64,000 nucleotides of DNA from Nymphaea colorata (GCF_008831285.2 NC_045145.1:19546040-19610039), one strand, 5' to 3'; shown: positions 49,901 to 64,000, counted from the first letter of the stretch. Notes: generated by a model from the sequence alone, not told the origin. A program made the numbers and translations.

Positions 49901-51796
49901 TTTCCTATTCAAAGATCAGCACCTTGCCCCTGTGTTTTAATGTGAAGGATCTTTTGCAAATGATAAGATGTCAAAGGGACTTACCAAAGAAATTCTCCTA
50001 CATCGATATATGAATGCTAGTTGATCAAGAATACTCAAGAAAAGTTTTGAATTATTGATTTGTCACAAGAGATGACTTCATAATACTTCGTTATCTAATG
50101 GATTTTTCCATTCTAGTACCCTATCCAAAGGTCATCCGTGTTTATAAAATATGTTCCTATCAAATGCCAAAATGCCACTGGAACAAATGACAAAAACATT
50201 GCAGAGAAAAGGTTGATTTTTCCCACATGTAATAATTTGATTCATGCACCAGGATAAAGATTTTCCACTCCTTAGCAGAAAGATGTGGCTGACTGGATTA
50301 AGTTGAACAAAATTGACTGCATGATAAAGTTATGAAACACTTTTTTACATGTTTTGGACCTTTGCCCCATGGAGCAATATACCACTGCCAAAACATTGAA
50401 AAATCTTAGACCAAAAGATTATGTATCGAACTGCCTAAACAATAGCTTCCAAAGGATTTGCACTATGCAAACAAGCAAAAAAAAACATGTTTTAATGTAA
50501 TTTTGAATTTTATTTACTGCTTACTGGTGTTTTCCAATCCATTCTACTGTTCAATCATTTTCCATATTCAATCCTTTTAGTCGAATGCTATGGACACCCC
50601 TCTATCTCTTGAAATCAGCACCATTTCTACCATTTGGTAGCCCACTTTTGCTTGCATAGTTGAAACAGAATTCAATCAAGTCCCTGGAAGGCAATACTTA
50701 CTTCAGGTACATGATGAACATATGCATTCAGCTTGTTACCAAGTAGGCTTGATGCAACAAAACCAACCAAGACTGCTTCCTGGGTAGCTATGGATGTTAT
50801 ATAATAACAGAATAAAAATATTTCTATAGAATCTAAAAGCTACATTTAAACAAAGGTTCTTCAACATGCTCCACTACTACTTGTTCTGGAGAAACAAGCT
50901 TCCCTTCAAAACTCTTCATCACGCTAATCACTAAAAAATAGGGAACTTCAAAACAGCCACAGACAAGCCACATCAATAGTATGAAATGCAATAGAGTTTG
51001 ATTCATAGTCACAAATAACATTTTGTAGTTTTAAACGGCGAGGATTTTCTCGGGTATAATACAGCTAGCTTGAAAAAAAAAGGAAAAAATATGGTAAATT
51101 TTTAAAAATTTTAAAAACTAAAAATGAGGAAAAAATAAAATAAGTGAGAAACTAATAACACAAACATCAGAAACTAATAACACAAACATCACAAGATAAA
51201 TAGATTTGCAACAAACACAAAATAGAAAATGAAAAAAAAAACTGTTTGGCATTAAAAAAACAATAAAAATGAAAAAAATGAAAAAAAAGGAAAAAAAAGG
51301 GAAAAAATGAATTAAAAACGCGCTTTTCATTTTTAGTTTTTTTTTTTTTAAACACGTTTTTTTAAGTTTTAAACAGCCATTTAATTTATCACGTTTTTTT
51401 TCAAAAAAAATGTGTTTTTTGTGACTAATTGAAGTTTTGAACTAATGCAGTTGAATGTAACTCATAAAAATGCTTGGTGGTCACTCAAAGAATGATATTT
51501 TTAACAAAAAAAGACAAGCTGATGATACACATAAACACATAATTCAATTCTAAATAAAGCTCTGACCACAAGACAAGGATATCAGACTAAAGAGTTCCAA
51601 ATTGAAGGATGAACGAGAAAAACTACCCAGGAAACCCAGATAAGTGAGGACAGTGTTCCACCCAGACATTAGACTACAGGGCACAAATATGTATCCATCA
51701 ACCAAATATTGAAAAAGCTAATGTCCAAAAAACGATGAAGTATGTGAATCAGGAACTACCAGCCAGACAGTAACCCCTTGTGCCAAATATCCATAG

Positions 51797-51845
<49 letters not shown>

Positions 51846-53507
51846 CCCCTAAGTAAAGAGCAGTGCATATGACAATTGTGTTAGGTCAGTGCAGGCGCTA
51901 CTCACATTATTCAAAAGTTTCTAAGCAGGCTGGGCACCTGCCCACCCAGGGCCTCAACATAGCTCAGCCACTAAGTGAAGAATATGCGACAACATAGTTT
52001 CTGTTGCTTAAACTCCTCCGCAGTAAGGAAAAAAGTTGAACAGTCAAGAAGAATTTCCACTCGAACGACCCAACATAACTTTTTTTTACGTTTCATTGCT
52101 ACCAAGGACAGTAAGCTGTTCTATCCCAATTTATTGTTTGATCTAGGTCACTGTACATTAAATGCATAGAACTGAACCCATAACATGATTTAAGTTGTTA
52201 AAAAAAATAAAAATAAAAGGCTGGACTTGCCACAAATTAATAGAAAAAGGAGGGTGGACTGTCACTCTTTGTGAGGACAAGTAGGAACTCTGTAGTGCAT
52301 GGTAGAGAAGAGAAATTCACAAGACTGGCAGTTTAAGTCACCTGTTTTTCAAGATCCTCGGCCACATCTTCAAACAAGTCTTTTGGCGTAGACCCAGAGG
52401 TATTTGAAGCAACTGCCAGGTATGCAGGTAAATCTTTAACCTGGAAAGCAAAAACTGATTAGAAATCATAGCAAAGCCATCAAGAAAGCTAGAAAGAAAC
52501 ATCAAAAGTAACACATCCTATAGAACCAAAACACGACCTACTTACCTGCATGCAATAATCCCTCCAATGAGTTCTAACATTTAAAATTCCAGCAGTAACA
52601 TGTTCTTCCATTAATTTACGGAATTCATCACGATTTTTACGCTCTGCTCTTCTGGTTTGTTCCTGTGACAATCAAAAAGGAATTGTCAAGAAGCTCTAAT
52701 GAAAAAAGGCCTTGAAGAGCATAAAAACATAAATGCATAGGTCAAAAGAAAAAGATTTACAACCTTTTGCAATTTCCGTTGCTCTTCTTCTTCCTTTTCC
52801 AAATCTCTTATATACTCCTGCAGCAAGATTTAAAAAAATATGGATAATATATTAACCAACAAAGCTGAAAGCAATAAAACAAGGCAAGGAAACTAGTCTA
52901 AGAAAATATTACCTGGAAAATTTCCAGGCGATCAATTTTTTCAAGTCGTGAACATCGTTCATCATCTTCAAGACGATCTTGAACTTTTCGCCACTGGCTA
53001 TTGGCCTTTAGAGGGTCACACATATTATTATTCAGCAATATTATATCTGAAAATTAACAATCAATTTTCTGACAATAACATGGAGAAGATTTTCAATACC
53101 TTTATAAAGTCACAAGATTCTAAAAATGCTCTGTATTCCATTATATTCTTCCTATGCTCCTCAGCTGCTTTAGCACGTTCCTGCTTCCAAATATATATAT
53201 ATAAAGTACTTACGGTGAAAATATAACAAATAAATAATTACAAGTGAATATTAACTATCCTGGCCTAGAAAATAACTTTTTTTTAACCCATGATTTGGCG
53301 ACAGTATCTAAGAACTCAGCTGAGTCAACTCAGTTGACTCAGTCCACGACCTCGTCAAGAAAATGGGAAACCCGCAATTGCCAAGAAACGCCAAGTATGG
53401 AATGACCAGGTCAAGTGAACTCCACTTGGGCCCAGTCAGAGATTGGTTCAACCGAGCCCTTTATGAATATAATGTAAGTGCATATAGAACGTGTATACTG
53501 TTATATT

Positions 53508-53548
<41 letters not shown>

Positions 53549-56500
53549 CACACACATAGAGAGAGAGGGGGGGAGACCAACACACACATAGACAGAATCA
53601 AAACTTCACAGTAGTATACACAAAAAATGCAAGTATATAATACATACATACATACATACATATATGTACATATGCATATATGTATACTAATAATGTAATT
53701 TTAGCAGGTAGGTTACTAAAAGTCTAAAATTAGCATTATATATATACACACACACATACACACATTACGCATATATAAGCCAGACTGGGGAGGGAAAAAA
53801 AAGGACGAAGCAATCAACCCCAGGCCTCCTCGCCAAGTTGCCCCAGCATGTTTCAACTCAGGCCCCTGGTTACTGGGTTATAAACCTTGTTTAACATGAA
53901 AAATGCTAAATGAATTGATAAGAAGAAATATGCTAACTGACGCAAACCGCTCATGGTAGTTCTACGAACACAACCTCATTTACTTTTTATACCAAGAATC
54001 AACTTACGCTCATTGAGCAACTTCATCATCTGATGTCAGGCTTACAACTCCATGTCTTGGGATAAAACAGGGGCATCTGATAAGAACATTGTATTTTCGA
54101 TGATTGAAAAGCACCACACATGGCATGATTATGCCTAGTGTTTGATTGTTGGATCCACAACATCCATAATCCTGCCATGTTCCTTGAAACAAGAATATGG
54201 TGTTCTTGGTCCATGGTTTTTAGAAACACGTGCAAACAGCAAATATGAAATGACAGGACATGATAAGGCTAGACCATTGTTACAAATTTAGTTTTCAGGT
54301 TTACATGGTGAGGTTTTTCTCAGATATAAGATGGCAAAGTTCAAAATCTCAAGCAAATCTCAACATGTTTTTAAAAAAATAAAAAACTAAAATTAAAATG
54401 TAAAAAATGTGAAAATAAAGAACTGGTAATTACAAATTGTAAAAAACATGAAAAAAACGAAAAAAAAATAAAAAGAATAAAACGCACACAATATGTGTTT
54501 TTCCGGAATGCTTTTTCCAAAAAAAAATGTGTTTTTCCCTTTTTTTTGGCTTTGTTTTTAACGTTCTTTCTGGATTTTTTTTGAATAAAATGTGTTTTCT
54601 ATAACAAAGTGCCAGACAATATTAATACGTAAAGGCATTTTGGGTCCCTTCAGGTCTCACGATTTATCACCAAATGAATAGAACATCGCCGAATCATGTG
54701 TCAGTTCAGTGCTCCCTGTCAAGAAACCTCTATAGACAAAGTGTAGCACGGCCTTAAGTGAGGTACCAAGAGACATTCACAGGAAAGGCATGAGTGCCAA
54801 TGACACATTTGCGGTCAATGAATAATTGAGTACTCCAACATGTCTTTAAATTGCCGAAGCAAGACTAACCAGAGAATATTTCCTGAAGATTCTAACTAAG
54901 AAACCATAAACAGGATATCCATAAGAATAGTAACCCTTGACTCTTTCTGATACTCTTCATAACCAATCCAACAGAAAAGATATAACCTCTTCAAAGAAAT
55001 CAGTTTGTTCCGCAGAAAAACATTGAAACAAGTAATTTGTGTTGGCCTCCAACCATCAGTAGCTAACATGAAGGAAATGTCAACAACTAACAAAGTTACT
55101 CTACCTCAGCCTAAGTTGGGTTCCTCCGTAGGTGGTACCACAAAGCAGACCTTGCAATGAAACATATCCTTAATTGCCACATTTTGAAGAACCATAAACA
55201 ATTTGAACACAAACAGACCGCTAAAGACCCATTCAAGGATCCGCTACAGTTTGCCAACGTAAATACCTGAGACTTAGATAGAATGTAAATAAGGTCTGTT
55301 CACAAAGCAAATCAGCTACATCCACCAGCCAGGTGCAAGACCAGTATAACACACAGCAAGTCAAATTAACTACCAAAAAACGAACATTCAAGTAACAGAA
55401 AGGATGAGATCATATAAGCAAAGTTAAGCTATTGACCTTCTTTGCAAGTTCAACAAGATGACTCTCGTAAAGATCTTCACGCTCTCTTGCACGTTCAACA
55501 GCATGAAACCGTTCATCATCCTCAAACATGGTGACTGCTTTGCTGATGCACAGACATGACAAATCAGCCTAAATACAAACAAAGTTCCAATGCTGGCAAT
55601 GCAGCCTGTACTAAAATTAGCATAGAACCCAGGAATCATCCAACAAACACTATAAACACAAAAATGGAAGGGCATAGAGAAAGAAAGCAACTGTGAAATA
55701 CTGTGACGAGTATCATTCTCAGGTTCTTCAGGAGAAGGTTTTTCTCAAAACCCAGCACAAAAATTACTTTTAATAGAAAAATATCAGATTTAAAAAAAAT
55801 AAATATATAAACTATGAAACGGAATTACAAGCTTTCTGCTAATTTACTTAAAAACAGACCACAAAAATCGCTATTAAAACTCTAACTGGAACTAAAAAAT
55901 TAAAAACAATTTAAAATCCATGAAAATATCATGACAAACTAAGACATTTTTCTGATATTTTGTTTTGACGACATTTTGATACATTGCAATGTTTCATTTT
56001 TTTTCATTTTTCCTTAATTTTTCGTTGTTACCCAATATCTTGAACAAAAAAAAAAATTGTGGCAATCTCATCTAAACAGGTAAGGAAGGGAACTCTAGAG
56101 AAATGAAGGAAACGTCATCCTTTTCGTAACATCACCATTAAAAAGTAAGTACATCCACAGGTTCAAGGTGTCAAAATAAATGACAATCATGCACTCCAAA
56201 CTTTAGCACATTAGTTAAGATGTTTCAAAGAAGTTATGTCAGTGCAAACTGGCTAGTGATGAAGGGAAAGGGATAAAATGAAACAGGAATCAGCTTCAAA
56301 GTTCAAACTTATATTTTTCCGAAGGAACTTTTAGAAACTCAGAATTGCGCAACCAAAGATATTAGATTATGGTAGAGATCCGACAAGTCCTGCTGAAGCC
56401 AGTGGAAAGGCATAGACAATTAGAGACGCAGTACAATTGACAACTGGGAAGAGCATATTACTACAACCAAGATTCTACTAAAATACACAACCCACAACCA

Positions 56501-59500
56501 ACTGAAGAAAAAAAAAAAGCAAAAGAAGATATACAGACAGACAGTGTATGAGATCAAACAAGGGGGACAACCTCCACCGAGTGGATGAAGTGAGTTCCTT
56601 GCATTCCTGCAAAAGAGAAAATGACGGAATAAAATGTAAACACAAACTACAAAGATGAAACCCAGACAATATGGGTGTGAAAATATGGAATATTTATATT
56701 CTTTGAAGTAGACAGACTTACTTCTAACATCTTTGTAAAATCTTCTTTAGCTTTTTTCTGCTTAATGCGTTTTTCCTCAGCTTCTTGCTTTTTCCTTTGT
56801 CCCAGGTACTATCACATCAACAGGACAAGATACAGAAAATCAGAAAGCAATGTCAAAAAACCACAACAGGATAACATGGTTGTGCAGATGATTTATCATA
56901 ATAACTTCTAAAATCAAATGAGGTGATTCGCTTTTTAGAATTATTCAGAATATTAAGTCAGACCAAGAAGCAGTGGGTGGCCAAACAAATAAATAAATAC
57001 AGGTTTCAAGGATTCGACAAAAGATGCTTTGGACATATGGAGTCTCAGAAAAGAAATTGAAGACGTGGATGTTATGGATAAACAATTTAAGCATAATCAG
57101 CACATGACAAACTGATAAACGATTAGGAACTGAAACAAAACTAGCAGTTCTCAAATAAAATTTAGTGTTATCTTATAAGCACTTTAGCCAGCTTTAGCTG
57201 GTCATGACCAAAGAATCATCAGTTTCACCTGGTAGAATCCCAGTTTCAAATGAACTGTAAAATCAACCCTTATCAAGTAATGAATGTATCTCAACAATAA
57301 CATCTTAAAGAATGGACTCCATGGGCCTGTTAGCAGCTTCACAAAAGGCAACCTGACCTCATAAAAGCTACAAAATCCCATACAAGGCCAAGTTGGGCTA
57401 ATGCAATTAGCTGGTTAATCCAAGTCCATTAACATTGAATATTGACAAAGTATTTTTAAGCTTCATAAGATCTCAGCTGAAATTCGTCATCTCCACTGGG
57501 ATCTTTCTGATCAGTCAATTTGGAGGAAAGAGGAGGAGGGCAGAAAACAAAGAGAGGCCAGCAGAAGTGGACACAGGCCACACTTCAGTGAGAAGTGGCC
57601 ATGGGAGGAAGAAGTAAGGTGATGTCTGTGCACCAAAGGATTCTCTGCAGATGATTCACAAATTTACATTTGCATTTTCCTACACATGATAAATATTAAC
57701 AAAGAAACAGAAGGTGAGAGAGGGGGATGAAATCAGCCCTTTTGTCAGACCCCGCTAGAAATCCCAGCCAAAAACTGTTCCATTATTTATAGGGACTATA
57801 TAGCAGACATAAACAATGAGCTCTATCATCAACTCAGGTAAAGAACTTAACAGCAAGTTTGCAACTTTGCGACAAATATTAACTAGAGTATCTTCATGCA
57901 AAAAACAGGTAAAACAACTTACTTCATTGAAAGCCTGCTTCCTCTCTCCAAGTGTTCTAAGAGCACCATACCGCTTGTCATTTATTATCACCCGCATGGC
58001 CTGAAATTTATTATTTTAGTTGCAGGTAATCAACCTGAACAAAAAAGACAACCAAACTAATACCCTACTTACCTGCTCCCAGGTCCAATCAGATTCAACA
58101 TGTGCAGATTCCAAGAGCTCCTTAAATGCATTCTTTGCTTCCTAAAGAGGAAAGAAGCAATTAAACGACTGCTGATGTTAACTGGTTATATTTTCAAGTA
58201 AGAATAACCAAAAAATTAAGCAAGTACCTGCTTTGTAGCATAAACCAAAGGTTCTTCATCAACAGCCTTCTCCTCGGACACTGGTGTCACATTGATCTTC
58301 CCAGTAACAGGCATTCCTCGTTTTGCCTCCTGTACAAGCAAACTATAAATCATAACTTGAACACAAAAAGACTTGATATAGAATAGCCAAAAAAGCTAAT
58401 CCTCATAAATGTGCCTTCAAGTATGAGTTCAGCCTACACTTCAAGAAGGGAATGGATAATTTACGGATCATAATAAAGATTTGGTTGACTAGATATTTGA
58501 AATTTCATGGAAAAATTTTGAGGCTCTAACACTGAATGCATAAAGGGTAAGTTTTTTTCCAAAGAATGCAATTGTAACCAAGGAACAACAAACGTGTAAA
58601 TAAGAAGTGCGGCTCATCAGAATTCTGAAAAATATCGATCTGTAAATAAAAAAGCACCATAACAGTTCATTCCAATCTAAAACATGAAGAACAGCATTGG
58701 GATGAAGAGAACAATCAAAAACATCTTCTCAACATGTATTTTCCAGTTGAATCAGCCTATAAGACACTATCTCCTGCACTGAAGAAAAACCATTCGCATC
58801 ACAACTTTAGAGCCAGCTGAAAATGCCAGAAAACACCAAAAAAACTGCAAAAACTTGTTAAAATGCATATTTTCATACCTCAGGACATTAATGCAATAAA
58901 GTACATTTCTTTTGGATCTAAGTCACATGGGTATTTCAGTAAGGTCTACGTACTCGTGTCGTCGTACCCATACCCAAAGAAGGGGCCTAGACACATTTGG
59001 ATAGTTTTAAGATCGAAACTGATCCAAACTGGTCAATTTTACTTTATTTAAGTTTTTTCAACTCAATTTTCATTCTTTTTTAGAGTTATTGTTCATCAAC
59101 ATGTAATGTTTCTATTTATATCATTTGTTTATTTAAATGCTGCTTCCATTTGTCTTTCTTGTGTTACTTTGTATATATGCATATATATATATATATATAT
59201 CCTGCCGTAACCCATACCCATATTTTTTAAAGTTGCCATGACCGTACCATAACCTTACTGTACCCATACCCATACCCAATATTACCCATGTAACTTAGTT
59301 TTGGATGTTTGAGGAAAGAAAAGGTTCTTTAGACTTTTAGGCACAAATTTCTAGTTTAGGACTTTAGGTTTCATTCATTAGACAAAATTTATGAGTTCTT
59401 TCTATATTTTTGAAAAAGAAATGCTAACAGCCTATCTTTTCATAGTTTCGCTCACTTTGTCTTCCAAGTTTCAACCATTGAACCTTCAACCTTCTTAGAG

Positions 59501-60689
59501 AAACCACAACTGGGGGCACGGAGACCCAAGAAATCCCTTGTCAGTTGTCACAAATTTTTGAGATATTCAACAATGATATTGGTGCCCATATATTCATATT
59601 AATTAGCTACAACAAAATGTCACGTACGTCAAAATCAGTAGCCATTAGAAATTTAGAACTACCCACTCATAGAAAGCCTAAAAGGTAATATTCTCTTTCA
59701 GCAGAACACATCATCACTTACAAGAAGAAAAAAAAGAAAAAATTAAAAAGAAAAAGAAATCCACCTCCAAATCCTGGGATGATGTTATATCACCAGCTTG
59801 AGCAGCATCAGCAGTGATTTTCCTGAAGTCATATATGTAATCATGAGGAAAAACTACTGAAAGAAACTGAACAGAATCAGAACAGAAAAAAGAAAAAATT
59901 AAAAACGCACATACACTGGTATAGTGGAAGACATCTCTGTGGAAACTGCAGCACCAGAGGCAGCAGAAGCAGCATGGGTGGCAACAAAAGTTGAGGAATT
60001 GAAACTTGGTAATCCTGGAGAAGATGAAACACCTACAGGAGTAGAAACAACAGCAGGAGAGACTGAAGGCATAGATGGTGGATTAGACAGGATTACTGCT
60101 GAAGTGCTAATAGTTGGCATAACTAGAACAGGACTTGATGCAACTCCAGATGTTGCAATGATGGGGGATGGTACAGCAGGACTAGCAACAACATTAGCTG
60201 GCATATCTGAGGTAGATACGGTAGGAGTGATTTGAGCTGCTGAAGCCACATTTGACGTATCCACATTCACTACCTGGGCAACTGCCTTATCAGCCTGCTC
60301 CCGTGCAAGCTGTCAGGAAAAAAAATAGCACAATCAGACGAATAGCAGATCTATGACAGCTCATCCAGAAAGGGAAAGTAATATGACACTCATTGTGAAT
60401 GTGCACACAAGCATAAGCATGTGCAGGAATAGGCCCCTGATGTGTGCACACCCACACCCATACCAAAACACATAAACTAGGTGCGCAGAAACTGTCAAAT
60501 AACCTTAAGTTCTTCTGGTATTGTCCATTTAGACTGTTTGGTGACCTTGTTATAGTAGTACCTGGAAAAAATGACACAAAATGTTTATAGACAGCCAAAA
60601 TAAGCAAGAGTAGAAAGCAAACCAGTCATCACTCACTTTCTCCCCTCAGCAGTAGTAAATTCTTTCCAGACAGTTGATGCATCAGCCCT
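46986..60689 (-). CDS. PRP40: Pre-mRNA-processing protein 40 (PRP40), 22 exons, N-terminus outside window
   Basis: U1 snRNP-associated splicing factor that bridges the 5' splice site and branch-point proteins and binds the RNA polymerase II tail. Exons: 60637-60689, 60504-60561, 59915-60309, 59765-59822, 58228-58329, 58073-58141, 57923-58000, 56722-56808, 56572-56606, 55437-55542, 53100-53180, 52913-53005, 52764-52817, 52546-52662, 52342-52440, 49604-49651, 49445-49537, 48132-48239, 47952-48016, 47764-47866, 47194-47529, 46986-47120 (790 residues, all phases closing). The fragment starts inside the second WW domain ([10 protein letters not shown], then [20 protein letters not shown]). An Ala/Ser/Val/Pro linker follows, then six FF domains at about 223-273, 291-345, 355-410, 430-495, 500-572 and 565-630, and a Lys/Glu/Arg-rich tail with [15 protein letters not shown] ending [10 protein letters not shown]. 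The first WW domain and Gln-rich N-terminus lie further right. Confidence 0.94.
51050..51430. repeat. A/T-homopolymer-rich dispersed repeat in a PRP40 intron
   Basis: Begins GAGGATTTTCTCGGGTATAA and continues as runs of A with scattered ATGAAAAA, then T-rich ACACGTTTTTTT and ATGTGTTTTTTG. The same start and body style recur at 54290-54610. The intron is 49652-52341. Confidence 0.5.
51799..51845. repeat. (TA)n(GA)n microsatellite in a PRP40 intron
   Basis: TA units to about 51836, then a short GA run. Confidence 0.9.
51895..51978 (-). repeat. GTGGCGGAG-family remnant in a PRP40 intron
   Basis: Read on the minus strand it gives TTAGTGGCTGAGC, then GAGGCCCTGGGTGGGCAGG and TGCCCAGCC, the recurring left module of the family. 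Confidence 0.45.
53511..53570. repeat. (TA)n, short CA, then GA microsatellite in a PRP40 intron
   Basis: TA units from about 53511 to 53544, a few ACACAC units, then GAGAGAG running into G-rich sequence. Further imperfect CATA and TATA arrays continue to 53765. Confidence 0.85.
54290..54610. repeat. A/T-homopolymer-rich dispersed repeat, second copy
   Basis: Begins GTGAGGTTTTTCTCAGATATAA, similar to 51050, followed by the same A-run body and AATGTGTTTTTC motifs. It lies in the PRP40 intron 53181-55436. A weaker third relative lies at about 55720-56060 (AGAAGGTTTTTCTCAAAACC). Confidence 0.45.
59177..59200. repeat. Short (TA)n microsatellite
   Basis: About 11 TA units in PRP40 intron 58330-59764. 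The surrounding 58900-59290 is rich in CCCATACCC words, probably a decayed repeat. Confidence 0.8.
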
Positions 60690-63600
60690 CTGCAACACAA
60701 AACAAGATCAGTGAATTTGACAAACATAAAATAACAAAAAGCAGAGAAACCAGATTCAAGAACCTTTATATTGTGGCAGTTAAGGGAAGAACATAATAAA
60801 CAATCTTAAATTGCATAAATGAGCTTAAAAATATTAAATGAATATACAGATCAAATAAAGAAGGATATACACCTTACTGAATTGGGTAAAATCAATAGAT
60901 AGATCAGGAGAAACACAAGACACAGACAGCAGAGAAACGAGAAGAGGAAATATAATGAAATGACTTAATAGTTTCCACAACTTCAAAATGATGGTGTTTG
61001 CATTATCACATAGTGGTTTGAGTGCTTGTTCTAGTTTATAATTATCGCAGAGTTAGCCAATTACAAACATCCAAGCTACTATACCCAAGTGTCATCTGGT
61101 TTCTGCAATTAGACACAACAAATTGGCATACAGTGTCTTCAAAGGCCGCTACCTTGTCAGTGTCAAGGATAAAGAACAATACCTGCATCGCAGTTTAATT
61201 CTCCCAATCATTGTAAACTTTTTTTTTCTTGGAAAACTTTCAGGAATTCTTCAAATAAGGAAAAATAATAGAGAAGATTGTGAAGTTGCAAGCTTTCTAC
61301 TATTTTTATTGTCAAACTCTGAAGGAAATCCAAAATAGTTATTAAGATATTAAAATAAACCAAGTATAAAATATATTCAAAAAATGCAACAAAAAATGTA
61401 ATTTTCAATTTGGCAATATTTTCAAAATATCGTGATCTTTCACTCTTTTATTTTTCCTTATTTTCCTCTTCTTAACATTTCTATTTTAAATGGCCACGTT
61501 TGTGACAAATTGATAATATTCCTACTTAGCTCAGCAACTGAACACAACAGAAACACAGAAACTGGCAACAGTTATAAAAAAGAACATGCTAAGCCCTAGA
61601 CACTTACCTTATCAACCAGGCTGGACCACCTTGAAGCGTAGGTTTAATATTTTATTCCTCCTAACTTTTTACTACTAGAGTTTACCCTTTTCGCCATTCT
61701 TTTTTTTCCTGCCTTTTTCCCTTTTTCTTAATTTCTTTTTCTTCCCCTTCACCCTCATCTTCCTCTCTTCTTTCTAGTTTCTCGTCATCCTCTTTCCTTT
61801 CACATACTGTTTCTGGTTTGCCTAGGCACAGTCAAGGCCTTTTTGGGGGACCCCCACCCAGTCCCATCTAGCGTTTTGATTGCTAGACTGATAACAGCTT
61901 CCGTGTCATGGAGTTATAAATTAAAATAAAATTGAAACAAACTAATGAGACAAGAAAGCATTGAAACTTGTCAGTTACTCATCTTCCGAACTACAGAGGG
62001 CATTATTACCAGAAATGCAGTCTAAGGATAACTCAAACCATTTCAAACATAGTAATGACTACAAAGTACAAACAAAGAGATTAAGATTGAGCAAATTACT
62101 TATCCCCAGACATCCTAACACAAGCTTTAATACTTAAATCTACTAGAAGTAAGTGCCTAAAAATAACATTTTAAAATACAATTGGTGCATAAACAATAAT
62201 AAACGCTTGAAGGAGTTACAGCTGCTATCATCACACCAGTTCACAGCTAAGCATAACGCCAAAAGTTCATATCCAGTGTGATCAGAATAATGCTTTCAGG
62301 GGAAAGAGAGACTCTCACATTAAAGTTATATTTTTGGGCATTTTAGTCATCTATTTATCTCCTATTTCCTGTGCACATGGATTAAAATTTGTAGCTTTGT
62401 GCAGTTAGACGGAAGAATCACAACGGTTACAAGCCACTCTCAATACTTTACAGTTTACATGCTAACAGCATCTGAAACTACAAAACAACCGTCTAAAATT
62501 TTGATGGATGGTAATTGCTAGCCATCTACATTAACTGACAAACACCATTCTGCTACCCAATGTCCAGTCACTGAATTTCATACTATCAAGATTTTCTTTT
62601 CTTAAGCAAATGCAGTAATTTTCTCTACCATCAGCTTAACCTAAGTTATCATTTATTCCTAAAACTTTGACACGCTCTTTATGATCAGTCAGAGACAGAT
62701 AAGATTTCACATGGCATCTCACACAACAATTTCTCATCTAAGCAGCAAGAAATTTTTTCCCTGCAAGGCTGCAACTTGAAAACTCTGCCAAATGCTAAAC
62801 AAACAGAAACAAGATGTTGATGGAGTAAAAGGAACAAACAGAAGTATCTATTCAGGCATTCATTTGTGAATTATACATGGCACTCAATTCTTGTAAGATA
62901 TGTGCAGTAGTGTTTCTCATAATACCACACATGCATGGCATACACAATTTAAATGCATTACCCTACTATAACATTTTTAGCCTAGAGCCAGTATTTGTAC
63001 CATAATAGCATTGAATTATGATTGTGCTTTATCAGCTCCATGCAAATTTCTAATCTGCCTTGTTCTCATTTGCATGTGCTTGCAAATATTTGGAGGAAAA
63101 GAAAAAGAAGGAAAAAAATGTAAATAAAAGATCAAAGCAAAAATAGAAATAAAAAGGGCATGTGCCACCATCATGACAATCTCATAATAAGGTTATGAAC
63201 TGTGATTGGCTATAAATAAAATGCCAGGCTTTATGCAAGTTAAGAAACAAATGAAAAGAATATTCAGTACAAAGATAGTTGAAGTTTACAGATAAGCCTA
63301 TCCAAATTTTGAAGTGAAGAAGATACAAAGTATCCGGTGTCAAAAGTTGGATACTATTTGTTAGGACCATGAAGCCTAGAGCATGGAAGGTAAATATCAA
63401 ACAAAAGCATTAATAATTAAAGGCAATATTTGAAACAAACATGAATAACTATTCAAAATATGTGGTTTGACTAATATTTTGGTGCATCAAATACTATAAT
63501 CACAGACCTTTCTTCACTCAGCAAAATGCAGGAGGCTAGAAACCATTCAGCTGAACTTTCAACAATCATAATAGCACCATCAATTAATCGAGAAGCAGGT

Positions 63601-64000
63601 GGCTACCAACATGAAAACAAACTCATATCAATTCATACCTCTCAATAGAGTAGCAATTGTGCACCTGGATACCTTTTTGAAGCCATGAAAATCAAGCATG
63701 TGACAGTAAACAGAAGTAAATATGAAAGAAAGATTTTAAGATATTAAACAAACAGCCAAAATGCATGTTCAAATTATGCTATTGCAACAGAAATGACAGA
63801 AAGAATAAAAGAGAAAATGCAAAATTTGAGAGCGAAGTATAAGAAAACAAATGGCATGGGCAAATCATCGAAGAGAATGCAGAACCTTTTCTACTTCAAT
63901 AGTGTGCACAAAGTGTCACACCCACTCAAAGTTAAAAATGTGCATGCATTAGTAATATCATTTAAATTGCACGAACACAAGTTGGTAATTATTTGTCAAT
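60690..64000 (-). other. Probable large PRP40 intron running off the window
   Basis: The next upstream exon of PRP40 should encode the first WW domain and end before RADAST. I looked for its aromatic core and donor on the minus strand up to 64000 and did not find them. The stretch is AT-rich and non-coding, with a pyrimidine-rich segment at 61640-61800. I infer that it is one intron of at least 3.3 kb, but an unrecognised short exon could be hidden in it. Confidence 0.5.

Overview
This window is nuclear DNA of a flowering plant. The evidence is intron-rich genes with GT-AG splicing, plant-specific protein families (PHO1, ABCG half-transporters, a chloroplast-type TADA with a very long N-terminal region, ICME, six-FF PRP40), AT-rich introns and intergenic DNA, many microsatellites and many short decayed transposable elements. 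I cannot name the species. The long AT-rich introns and the low GC of the coding sequence do not suggest a grass.

Layout. The window opens with the 3' end of an ABCG half-transporter gene (+, to 1177). About 9 kb of gene-poor, repeat-rich DNA follows, with hAT-like relics, a tRNA-derived SINE and GA arrays. A tiny two-exon gene for a 61-residue lysine-rich protein (+, 10383-10668) lies tail to tail with an 11-exon isoprenylcysteine methylesterase gene, ICME (-, 11373-17974). One ICME intron carries a clean 665-bp MITE-like insertion. From 18 to 28.5 kb I recognise no gene, only repeats, microsatellites and a few weak coding-like islands. A complete 14-exon PHO1;H1-like phosphate exporter (+, 28757-36929) then lies tail to tail with the gene for the chloroplast tRNA adenosine-34 deaminase TADA (-, 37716-43781). 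After about 3.2 kb of intergenic DNA the rest of the window is the 3' part of a PRP40 pre-mRNA splicing factor gene (-, 46986-60689, 22 exons). Its N-terminal exons lie beyond the right edge.

I rebuilt the exons by following family-conserved protein sequence across splice sites and checking that every phase closes. All five larger genes close without a frameshift. The genes do not form a pathway or cluster: they cover membrane transport, prenyl-protein turnover, phosphate export, plastid tRNA editing and mRNA splicing, as expected for neighbouring plant genes.

Most notable points: two GC-AG introns in the PHO1-like gene and a PHR1-binding-site match in its promoter; pyrimidine microsatellites just downstream of several 5' splice sites; two small repeat families with visible target-site duplications; a tRNA-derived SINE; and two small unrecognised ORFs. 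I found no evidence for a novel multi-gene system.
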